Assembly (NCBI GenBank): GCA_947483025.1 | Contig: CANKMK010000020.1 | Span: 1-8,120, forward strand | Length of the DNA stretch: 8,120 nucleotides | Reading direction: 5' to 3' | Source of the DNA: Chloroflexota bacterium | GTDB taxonomy: Bacteria; Chloroflexota; Limnocylindria; Limnocylindrales; Limnocylindraceae | In this document: positions 1 to 5,504 of the stretch, one piece after another | Numbering within the stretch: position 1 is the first letter of the stretch | Layout: each line of letters starts with the position of its first letter | Made by a program: the position numbers and the translations under genes | Notes under the pieces: model-generated | What the model was told of the DNA's origin: nothing | The model's input: only the letters and a program-made list of their open reading frames with translations | The model's database searches: none

Positions 1-46
1 GCGGGAAGAGCGGGATCAGTTTCGGCGCGTCGCCGTTCTGCTCCAG
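1..46 (-). other. Possible 5' end of a further minus-strand gene running off the left edge (start not identified)
   Basis: Downstream of the Fe-S carrier stop, one minus-strand frame stays open to the window edge. It would read LEQNGDAPKLIPLFP from a CTG at 46-44. The IPLFP ending resembles the beginning of LON substrate-binding domains, but fifteen residues cannot establish this. No ATG, GTG or TTG in this frame lies close by, and no ribosome binding site precedes the CTG. The frame could be chance, since GC-rich DNA often stays open. The stretch also contains a short perfect hairpin (23-27 with 31-35, three-base loop) without a T tract on the minus strand. Confidence 0.15.
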
Positions 47-47
47 G

Positions 48-458
48 TCAGTGGCTGCAGGCCGAGGCCTGTCCCGCCGAATCCGCCGTGCGGAAGCTGG
101 AGCCGCAGCCGCAGCCGCCAACCGAGTTCGGATTCTCGACGGTGAAGCCGGCGCCCATCATCGCGTCGACGTAATCAACGGTTGATCCCTGAATCAGCGG
201 CACGGCCTTCTCATCGACGTAGACGCGCACGCCGTTCGCCATGAAGACGCTGTCGCCTGGGTTCTCAACGTCGTCGAGCATCATGCCGTAGCGATAGCCG
301 CTGCAGCCGCCTGAAACGATGTAGACGCGCAAGCCGATCAGTGGATTCGTCTCGCCCTTGGCAAGCTCAAGAACCTTGGCGGCGGCGTTGTCGGTGAGGG
401 CGAGAACGGGTGCTCCGGCTGGTGCCTCGTTGGCGACCTGTGGCTCCTGGTTCAACAT
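48..458 (-). CDS. erpA: A-type iron-sulfur cluster carrier, ErpA/IscA/HesB family
   Basis: Predicted 136-residue cytosolic protein that would receive Fe-S clusters from a scaffold and hand them to apo-enzymes. The three family cysteines are visible: C52 in SGGCSG, and C116 and C118 in GGCGCGSSF. The conserved YGMMLDD stretch follows the first cysteine at about 58-63. CGCGSSF is the form usual in ErpA/SufA rather than IscA (CGCGESF), so ErpA is the better guess. The first 18 residues are an acidic, Ala/Pro-rich extension before the core. The tail ends CSH and adds a fourth cysteine (C134) that family members usually lack. The ATG start is fixed by a strong Shine-Dalgarno sequence four bases upstream. 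The gene lies 49 bases after the thiolase gene and may be co-transcribed, or read from its own weak promoter in the spacer. No suf or isc partners are visible here. Confidence 0.9.
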   Translation of the reverse strand: MLNQEPQVANEAPAGAPVLALTDNAAAKVLELAKGETNPLIGLRVYIVSGGCSGYRYGMMLDDVENPGDSVFMANGVRVYVDEKAVPLIQGSTVDYVDAMMGAGFTVENPNSVGGCGCGSSFRTADSAGQASACSH

Positions 459-460
459 CG

Positions 461-469
461 CTCCTCCTT
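461..469 (-). promoter_or_regulatory. Strong Shine-Dalgarno sequence of the A-type carrier gene
   Basis: On the minus strand this reads AAGGAGGAG, four bases before the ATG at 458. It is the best anti-Shine-Dalgarno match that I found in the window and it decides the start codon. Most other genes here have weak or no such site, so this one is probably translated well on its own rather than by coupling. Confidence 0.85.
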
Positions 470-495
470 CGGCATCTGCCGCTGCTGTGATCGAG

Positions 496-501
496 ATTCT
501 A
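496..501 (-). promoter_or_regulatory. Candidate -10 element upstream of the A-type carrier gene
   Basis: On the minus strand this reads TAGAAT, five of six matches to TATAAT. It lies in the 49-base spacer after the thiolase stop. Transcription starting about seven bases downstream would give a leader of about 30 nucleotides carrying the strong ribosome binding site. No good -35 hexamer is seen 16-18 bases upstream, inside the last thiolase codons, so the call rests on one hexamer. Confidence 0.25.
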
Positions 502-507
502 GCGCGC

Positions 508-1761
508 CTACGCCTCGACGCGCTCCACCAGCATCGCGATCCCCTGACCCACGCCTACGCACATGGCGGCGATCCCGTAGCGACCGCCGCTGCGGCGCAG
601 TTCACGGACCAAGGTTGTGGCCATCCGTGCGCCAGAGGCGCCGAGGGGGTGGCCAAGGGCGATGGCGCCGCCGTGCACATTCGTCTTCGCTGGGTCGAGT
701 CCAAGCTCGGTGATACAGGCGACCGCCTGGCTGGCAAAGGCCTCGTTCAGCTCCACGCGATCGATGTCGGCGACGGTGAGTCCGGTGCGCTCCAGCAGTT
801 TACGAATTGCGGGGATCGGCCCAGCGCCCATCACTGATGGGTCAACGCCTGCAACAGCTGTCGCAACGATGCGTGCGTATGGCTTCAGGCCAAGAGCACG
901 TGCGCGCTCCGACTCCACGACAAGGAGTGCCGCCGCGCCATCGTTGATGCCTGATGCATTCCCTGCCGTGACAGTTCCATCAGCAGCGAAAGCTGGCTTC
1001 AGTTTGGCGAGTGCTGCGGCACTCGTGTCGGGTCGCGGATGCTCGTCGCGATCAACAATGATCGGTGCACCAGAGCGCTGCGGAATGGGGACGGCCACGA
1101 TCTCCTCGGCGTGGACGCCACTTGCTGCGGCTGCTGCAGCGCGCTGCTGCGATGCGAGGGCGAGTTCGTCTTGCGCTTCGCGCGAAACGTGCCACTGATC
1201 CGCGACGCGCTCCGCCGTTTCACCGAGTGAGATCGCTGGGTACTTCGCATGCAGTCGCGGATTCACGAAGCGCCAACCGATGGTGGTGTCGACGAGTTCG
1301 CGATTGCCGCGCTCCAGGCCGCTCTCTGGCTTCAGGGTGACGAGTGGTGCGCGGCTCATGCTCTCGACGCCACCAGCAACCACCACTTCGGCATCACCAA
1401 CCGCAATTGCATTGGCGGCGGCAGCGAGTGCCTGCAAGCCAGAGCCACAGAGTCGGTTGACGGTTTGCCCAGGCACCTCAACGGGGTAGCCGGCAACCAG
1501 GAGTGCCATGCGCGCCACGTTGCGGTTGTCTTCGCCAGCCTGGTTGGCGCAGCCCAAGATCACGTCGTCGATGTCGGCGGCGTTGATGCCGCTCCGCGCG
1601 ACGACCGCTTCGAGCACCGTGGCGGCGAGGTCGTCGGGGCGAACGCTCGAGAGCGCGCCGCCGTAGCGACCGAAGGGGGTGCGCAGCGCCTCAACGATCC
1701 AGGCCTCCTTCAAGGGGCGGCCCGGGGTGCTGCTCTGGGAGAGTCGTGCGCTACTGCTCAT
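508..1761 (-). CDS. Thiolase (acetyl-CoA acetyltransferase / beta-ketoadipyl-CoA thiolase type)
   Basis: A 417-residue thiolase. These enzymes condense two acyl-CoAs, or in the degradative direction cleave a 3-ketoacyl-CoA with CoA. The whole catalytic set is present: nucleophile C105 in NRLCGSG, N339 in NEAF, H371 in [10 protein letters not shown] and the second cysteine C401 in MCVGVGQG. The C105-H371-C401 spacing fits the family. The motifs [11 protein letters not shown] (158-168) and DEHPRPDT (239-246) are typical of the PcaF/PaaJ branch that cleaves 3-oxoadipyl-CoA. No pca or paa genes are visible, so acetoacetyl-CoA or fatty-acid substrates remain possible and I give no symbol. Residues 1-17 extend beyond the usual start (near [15 protein letters not shown]). 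A TTG at residue 17 is an alternative start, but neither start has a clear ribosome binding site. The gene is divergent from the plus-strand pair, with 39 bases between, and is followed by the Fe-S carrier. Confidence 0.93.
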   Translation of the reverse strand: MSSSARLSQSSTPGRPLKEAWIVEALRTPFGRYGGALSSVRPDDLAATVLEAVVARSGINAADIDDVILGCANQAGEDNRNVARMALLVAGYPVEVPGQTVNRLCGSGLQALAAAANAIAVGDAEVVVAGGVESMSRAPLVTLKPESGLERGNRELVDTTIGWRFVNPRLHAKYPAISLGETAERVADQWHVSREAQDELALASQQRAAAAAASGVHAEEIVAVPIPQRSGAPIIVDRDEHPRPDTSAAALAKLKPAFAADGTVTAGNASGINDGAAALLVVESERARALGLKPYARIVATAVAGVDPSVMGAGPIPAIRKLLERTGLTVADIDRVELNEAFASQAVACITELGLDPAKTNVHGGAIALGHPLGASGARMATTLVRELRRSGGRYGIAAMCVGVGQGIAMLVERVEA

Positions 1762-1800
1762 GTGCCCAGTCTACGCCCGCCCCTCGGCTAGGATGGAGCC
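1762..1800. promoter_or_regulatory. Compact 39-base divergent spacer between the thiolase and the LolA-like gene
   Basis: Both flanking genes start at its edges, so any promoters must lie here or inside the neighbouring coding regions. For the plus-strand gene, AGGA (1790-1793) and GGAG (1795-1798) give a plausible ribosome binding site before the ATG at 1801. TAGGAT (1789-1794) overlaps it and would serve as a -10 only for a nearly leaderless transcript. For the thiolase, the minus strand carries TAGACT, a poor -10 match, and no good ribosome binding site. I see no convincing operator palindrome. Confidence 0.4.
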
Positions 1801-2541
1801 ATGAGCGAGACCCTCGTACCTGTCGCCTCCGCCCTCCCTCCGATTGCGACCAGCCTCACCCCTGGGCTCCCCACGGCGGCTGAGCTCTTCGACTTCGCCG
1901 CGGGCGCCGAGCGCCGCTTCCGCACCTTGCGCCTCCGTATTGAGGAGCGCACCGTAACGGCTGCAGGCGAAAGCCTCGGATCGGTCGAGCTCCTCATCGA
2001 CCGTCCCCGCGCCCGCGTCACCACCGTGCATCCGCAGGGCGGCTACGAGGTCTGGCTCACCGACGGCGCAGACGTGCGCGGCTACAACGCGGTGACAAAC
2101 ACCACCACGCGCCGGCCACATCGCGCTGCGCCAACCGGACTCAACGACAGTGGACTCCCACAAAACTCGCGCGTGCCAACCGACATGGGTCCACTCCCTG
2201 GGAAGGGTTGGGCAACAACATTCGTACGCCCAGGATCGTTCTGCAGCAGCGTCCTTGCTGGAGCGGTGCTCGGTGCCGTCCATGAGACACACCTCGCCGG
2301 ACGTATCGCACTCACCATTGAGGCGGCCGCGCCGCGAGCGGTCGGACTCGATGGCGACCGTGCCGACTTCCGTTTCCGTGTCACCTTCGATCGGCTCACC
2401 GGCCTCTTGCTCGGCGTGGAAGAGTTCCGTGGCGCACATCTGGTGCGCAGCGCACTCTGCACTTCGTTTGAGGTTGATGCATCGATTCCCGCAAGTGCCT
2501 TTGACCTTGAACTCCCACCCGACGTCGTGACGCTCTACTGA
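1801..2541 (+). CDS. LolA/LppX-like fold protein without signal peptide, function unknown
   Basis: A 246-residue protein that I cannot assign to a named family. Its pattern resembles LolA/RseB/LppX-type half-barrel proteins, which bind acyl chains or lipoproteins. Residues 26-60 match the opening helix and first strands (AAELFDFAAGAERRFRTLRL, then an IEER strand). Residues 62-99 hold alternating strands with a typical RPRARV and YEVWLTDG. Residues 188-240 match the usual ending: FRVTFDRLTGLLLGVEEF, a FEVDASIP strand, then an AFDLELPPDV tail. The middle (100-165) is polar and less typical. Classic relatives are secreted or lipid-anchored, but the first 40 residues here lack a positive n-region, a hydrophobic core and a lipobox, so it is probably cytoplasmic. 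An earlier start is unlikely because the divergent thiolase begins 40 bases away. Cysteines occur only at 148 and 220. The next gene starts seven bases after the stop, so the two are almost certainly co-transcribed. Confidence 0.6.
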   Translation: MSETLVPVASALPPIATSLTPGLPTAAELFDFAAGAERRFRTLRLRIEERTVTAAGESLGSVELLIDRPRARVTTVHPQGGYEVWLTDGADVRGYNAVTNTTTRRPHRAAPTGLNDSGLPQNSRVPTDMGPLPGKGWATTFVRPGSFCSSVLAGAVLGAVHETHLAGRIALTIEAAAPRAVGLDGDRADFRFRVTFDRLTGLLLGVEEFRGAHLVRSALCTSFEVDASIPASAFDLELPPDVVTLY

Positions 2542-2548
2542 GCGACCG

Positions 2549-2992
2549 ATGAGTGAGATCGTTGGTCAGGCACTGCTCGAAAAGTCGGTTGCGCAACTCG
2601 TTGCCGCGAGCGACAGCCCAGAGCTCATTGCCAAGCTGATTCCCGGATGCGACGGTCTGCATCGCATCGACCCAGAGCACATTGAGGGTCGCCTCGCGAC
2701 AGAGGTCGCCGGGATTCCGATTGAGGCTGCGATCTCCGTTCGTCGTACGGTTGAAGTGCTCGACGGTGGTGTGACGCGTCTGCACCTACGACTCAAGGTT
2801 CGCCCAGACATTGGCGGTCACGCGATTGTTGTTGCCCTCATTGATCTGACCGAAGCGAGCCCAACAAGCAGCAACGCTTCGTGGAGGACCTCAACAGAGC
2901 TCGATCCAATGCTCGCGGTGCTGGCAGGGCAGCGCGTCGAGGATTACTTGCGCACATCGATCGATCACCTGATCGCGGGGCTTGCGAGCTAA
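2549..2992 (+). CDS. SRPBCC (CoxG-like) small-ligand-binding protein, function unknown
   Basis: A 147-residue protein resembling the SRPBCC helix-grip fold, closest by eye to CoxG-type members. The main signature is LIAKLIPGCDGLHRID (26-41), matching the family's 'PGC' turn after the first helices. It is followed by the strand pattern IEGRLATEVAGIPIEA (45-60) and by VTRLHLRLKVRPDIGGHA (75-92). A C-terminal helix runs from about 126 to 145. CoxG proteins are linked to CO dehydrogenase or to aromatic and steroid metabolism, but no cox genes are present, so the fold does not give the function. It would have an internal cavity for a hydrophobic molecule. It has no signal peptide or membrane anchor. 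It sits seven bases after the LolA-like gene, with only a weak ribosome binding site, which suggests coupled expression. Its stop codon overlaps the end of the convergent membrane-protein gene. Confidence 0.55.
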   Translation: MSEIVGQALLEKSVAQLVAASDSPELIAKLIPGCDGLHRIDPEHIEGRLATEVAGIPIEAAISVRRTVEVLDGGVTRLHLRLKVRPDIGGHAIVVALIDLTEASPTSSNASWRTSTELDPMLAVLAGQRVEDYLRTSIDHLIAGLAS

Positions 2993-3516
2993 GCGTTCAG
3001 CGCCACCCAGATCGCGGCGAGCACAATCGACGCCAGCGCTGCAATCATCAAGACCCATCCGGCGCGAAAGAGTGCACGCCCGCGGCTGATCGGCCACCAG
3101 GCAACAACGGAGCGCGCAATGCGCAGTGCCGCTTCACCCATGGCGACGAAGAGTGGAATGGAGCCAATGAGCAGTGGCACCTTGACGATTCCATCACTCC
3201 ACTTCGCGCCGAGGTTCAGCGCACTGATCACGATCGTGCCGCAGATGAGGGCGACAACACTCAAGTAGATGTAGCCGCCGCGCAGTGGCGTTGGATCAGA
3301 CTCGGGCACAAATGCGGGAAGTCCGTCGTCGGCAATCGGTACGGGCTGGCGATCGAGTTTGATCATCCCTGGCTCGTAGCGCTCGTCCACGAGCACGCCG
3401 CGCATCAGATCGCCTGCGTCTGGCGCCTCCTCTTCGGCGCCTGGGAGGGCGTGTGGCAGCGCCTCAGCGCCGTCAATCTGATCTGGGCGAACGATGCGTT
3501 GGCGCTCGTTGCTCAT
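2989..3516 (-). CDS. Uncharacterised three-helix membrane protein with acidic N-terminal tail
   Basis: A 175-residue protein of no recognised family. Residues 1-79 are polar, acidic and Pro-rich and look mostly disordered. Three hydrophobic segments follow at about 82-101, 110-131 and 152-172. The positively charged stretch between segments two and three (RIARSVVAWWPISRGR) suggests that this loop and the N-terminal tail face the cytoplasm. The ATG at 3516 overlaps the TGA of the upstream YdcZ-like gene as ATGA (3513-3516). This indicates translational coupling and fixes the start. Pairing with a small transporter-like protein suggests an accessory or partner subunit, but that is inference. 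At its 3' end the TAG stop shares bases with the stop of the convergent SRPBCC gene, leaving no room for a terminator between the two units. Confidence 0.7.
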   Translation of the reverse strand: MSNERQRIVRPDQIDGAEALPHALPGAEEEAPDAGDLMRGVLVDERYEPGMIKLDRQPVPIADDGLPAFVPESDPTPLRGGYIYLSVVALICGTIVISALNLGAKWSDGIVKVPLLIGSIPLFVAMGEAALRIARSVVAWWPISRGRALFRAGWVLMIAALASIVLAAIWVALNA

Positions 3517-3947
3517 CGTCGAGCGAGTAGGAAGCCGACCACAGCGAGAACAATGCCAGCAACCCGCGAGGCCGTGACTGGAATCGCGGTGGTGCCGAGC
3601 AGGCCGAATCCATCGATGGCGAGTGCCGCGCCGAGTGAGCCAAGGATGTAGATGAGGGTTGCCTCAGTCACGCCGAGCACCGGCACGGTGGTGGCGAAGC
3701 CAGTCACGATCAACGCGCCAAACAAGCCACCGGTGAGCAGGAGTGGCGGCACCTTTGTGGCCTCTACGAGCTGCAACTTGCCGCTCAGGAGGGCGACCAC
3801 GAGGAGCACGGCAAGGCCGCCAATGAATGAGACGACAGCGGCGCTCACCGGATCGGTGCGGCGCCCAAGTTCAGCATTCACGATGGACTGCACCGAAGAG
3901 CCGACACCGGCGGCGAAGATAAAAAATGCCAAGGCGATGAACTGCAT
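3513..3947 (-). CDS. YdcZ-type (DUF606) small DMT-superfamily membrane protein
   Basis: A 144-residue inner-membrane protein with five hydrophobic segments, at about 2-22, 34-56, 68-90, 93-111 and 124-142. This is the size and topology of a single YdcZ/DUF606 unit of the drug/metabolite transporter superfamily. Family-like landmarks are SIVNAELGRR (21-30), the SFIGG after the second helix start (40-44), GGLFGALIVTG (73-83) and IDGFGLLG (111-118), where relatives usually have IDhFG. Single-unit members must pair to make a full transporter, and their substrates are mostly unknown. I start the gene at the ATG at 3947 because AAGGGGGA lies just upstream and the protein then begins directly with its first helix. 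An upstream in-frame ATG at 3989 would overlap the isocitrate dehydrogenase stop region minimally and add 14 polar residues, which is less likely. It overlaps the next gene by four bases. Confidence 0.8.
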   Translation of the reverse strand: MQFIALAFFIFAAGVGSSVQSIVNAELGRRTDPVSAAVVSFIGGLAVLLVVALLSGKLQLVEATKVPPLLLTGGLFGALIVTGFATTVPVLGVTEATLIYILGSLGAALAIDGFGLLGTTAIPVTASRVAGIVLAVVGFLLARR

Positions 3948-3950
3948 ACG

Positions 3951-3958
3951 TCCCCCTT
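3951..3958 (-). promoter_or_regulatory. Shine-Dalgarno sequence fixing the YdcZ-like start
   Basis: On the minus strand this reads AAGGGGGA, three bases before the ATG at 3947. It supports that start over the in-frame ATG at 3989. The surrounding 45-base spacer (3948-3992) after the dehydrogenase stop shows no hairpin plus T tract, so read-through from the upstream gene is likely. An A/T-rich CAATAAAG just upstream could be part of a weak internal promoter. Confidence 0.65.
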
Positions 3959-3992
3959 TATTGGATCGAGCCGAGCTGCGAGCGGTCACTGA

Positions 3993-5486
3993 CTACTCGC
4001 CCTGGGCGCGGGTGAAACCCTCTTCACTACCCCACACGCGGAGCTTCTCTAGGTGCACCCACGGCGCAACGCCCGCCACGCGAGCGGCAAGCGCGAGGAG
4101 TGTCTCGTCGGGCAGATCGGAGCCGTCTGCACGTGCCAGGAAGCGCGCGCGGAAGAGTCCGGTCGGATCGAATGCAGGGGCCGCATTCGGCCACACGACC
4201 GTCCCCTTGCTCTCAATCATCTTGAGGGTGAGCTCCTGCCCTGCGAGGGCGGAGAGCTTGGCGCCAAGTTCGGCTGGGGCCATCAGTGACTGCAAGAAGA
4301 GATCTAGGCCAACGACGCGGGCTGCACCCACTTCGCGCTCGCGCGCTTCGCCGCTCGTCCAGCGTGCATGCGGCTTCACATCAACCGGTCGTGGACGACT
4401 CGCAGCTGCAGGAACCGTCGTTGGGCGCGAACCAAGGCTCTCGATCACGGCATCAGCAAAGCCGCTGGTGCTCGTTGCCGCCTCAACGTCGCCACCCTGC
4501 TGTCGCACTACATCTTGTGGGAGTGCCTTCCCGGCTTCAAGCGTTGCGAGGACCGCATCTTCGACAACGTCGGCGAGATCGGTTTCGCCCAGGTGGCGCA
4601 ACATCATTGTCGACGAGAGGATCAGCGCGGTTGGATTGATGACGTTCTTGCCGGCGTACTTTGGCGCAGAACCGTGCACCGCCTCGAAGATTGCGACGCC
4701 ATCACCGTAGTTCGCACTCGACGCAAAACCGAGGCCACCGACAAGACCCGATGCGAGATCGCTAATGATGTCGCCGTGCAAGTTTGTGGCAACCACCACA
4801 TCAAACTGCGCCGGATCTTTCACCATCTGATGTGCAACGTTGTCGATGATCAGGTGATTCGCCTCGAGTGACGAATACTCCTTGCCGAGATCTTCGCCAA
4901 TCTGCTTGAAGAGTCCTTCGGTGAACTTCAGGATGTTTGCCTTGCTCGCTGTGGTGACCTTGTGGCGACCTTCGCGCAGTGCGAGCTCGTAGGCGAAGCG
5001 AATGATCTTCTCGGAGCCGGTGCGGCTGATCAGCTTGACTGCCTGCGCTACGTCGTGCGTCTGCAGATGTTCGATGCCGGCGTAGAGGTCTTCGACGTTC
5101 TCGCGCACGATGACCATGTCGATCCCTTCGCCCTTGTAGCGCGTTGGTACGCCTGGGAGTTCGCGCGCAGGTCGGACGTTCGCGTAGGTCTCAAAGAGTT
5201 TGCGCAGCGTGACGTTCGCGCTCTTCTCACCGAATCCGACAGGTGTCTCAAGTGGTCCCTTCAGTGCGACGCGCGTGCGCTCAATGCTGTCGCGGGTGGC
5301 CTTTGGCACACCTGAGGTGTCGCCCTTCTTGAAGACCTCGGCGCCAGCCTCAGCCTCCTCCCAGTCGAAGGCGACGCCTGCGGTTGCAGCGGCAGCGTCA
5401 AGGACGCGCTTGGTGGCGAGGGCGACCTCGGGGCCGACCCCGTCGCCAGGGATCAGGGTGATGGCGTGGCGTCGCAGGGTGGTCAT
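3993..5486 (-). CDS. icd: NADP-dependent isocitrate dehydrogenase, Thermus type with C-terminal domain
   Basis: A 497-residue isocitrate/isopropylmalate dehydrogenase family enzyme. It would oxidatively decarboxylate isocitrate to 2-oxoglutarate, giving NADPH, in the cytosolic TCA cycle. The core covers about 1-350. IPGDGVGPE (12-20) is followed by the isocitrate loop with S89, N91, R95 and R105, and by R128 in VREN. Catalytic Y135 and K182 follow, then the metal-binding aspartates D239 and D243 in GDIISDLASG. HGSAPKYAG (271-279) carries K276 and Y277, the pair at the positions that select NADP in the E. coli enzyme, so NADP is preferred over NAD. After a Pro/Arg/Ala-rich linker (about 352-388) comes a C-terminal domain (389-497) ending WVHLEKLRVWGSEEGFTRAQGE-like. 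It closely follows the ending of the Thermus thermophilus enzyme as I recall it, and is absent from E. coli Icd. The gene starts 18 bases after the P450 stop with a weak ribosome binding site, suggesting shared transcription. Confidence 0.93.
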   Translation of the reverse strand: MTTLRRHAITLIPGDGVGPEVALATKRVLDAAAATAGVAFDWEEAEAGAEVFKKGDTSGVPKATRDSIERTRVALKGPLETPVGFGEKSANVTLRKLFETYANVRPARELPGVPTRYKGEGIDMVIVRENVEDLYAGIEHLQTHDVAQAVKLISRTGSEKIIRFAYELALREGRHKVTTASKANILKFTEGLFKQIGEDLGKEYSSLEANHLIIDNVAHQMVKDPAQFDVVVATNLHGDIISDLASGLVGGLGFASSANYGDGVAIFEAVHGSAPKYAGKNVINPTALILSSTMMLRHLGETDLADVVEDAVLATLEAGKALPQDVVRQQGGDVEAATSTSGFADAVIESLGSRPTTVPAAASRPRPVDVKPHARWTSGEAREREVGAARVVGLDLFLQSLMAPAELGAKLSALAGQELTLKMIESKGTVVWPNAAPAFDPTGLFRARFLARADGSDLPDETLLALAARVAGVAPWVHLEKLRVWGSEEGFTRAQGE

Positions 5487-5504
5487 GCGCTCAGGATAGC
5501 GGGG

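Noticed and set aside
23..35. Perfect five-base-pair GC hairpin with three-base loop after the A-type carrier stop
   Set aside because: On the minus strand it is followed by AAACTG rather than a T tract, and the stem is short. The support is too weak to call a terminator.
97..118. Short GCCGCA-type triplet repeat
   Set aside because: It encodes the conserved Gly-Cys-rich end of the A-type carrier; the repetition is codon usage, not a repeat element.
1249..1791. Open plus-strand frame of 180 codons opposite the thiolase
   Set aside because: It is antisense to an enzyme with all catalytic motifs, and I saw no domain pattern in its own translation.
1771..2439. Open minus-strand frame of 222 codons opposite the LolA-like gene
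   Set aside because: The plus-strand frame has coherent strand patterns, a ribosome binding site and a tight downstream partner. This frame overlaps the thiolase start region and has a composition unlike the other proteins.
2979..2995. Small GCTT/AAGC inverted repeat at the convergent gene ends, considered as a bidirectional terminator
   Set aside because: There are only four base pairs with a seven-base loop and no T tract on either side.
2881..3651. Open plus-strand frame of 256 codons across the SRPBCC end and the membrane-protein genes
   Set aside because: It is antisense to genes with clear transmembrane segments and an ATGA overlap. Its own translation is charged and patternless.
3513..3989. 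Longer version of the YdcZ-like protein starting at 3989
   Set aside because: The extra 14 residues are polar and unlike the family, while a good ribosome binding site sits just before the ATG at 3947.
3652..4710. Open plus-strand frame of 352 codons opposite the isocitrate dehydrogenase and YdcZ-like genes
   Set aside because: It is Ser/Arg/Ala-rich low-complexity translation with no domain, and lies antisense to two confidently recognised genes. It is a GC-bias shadow.
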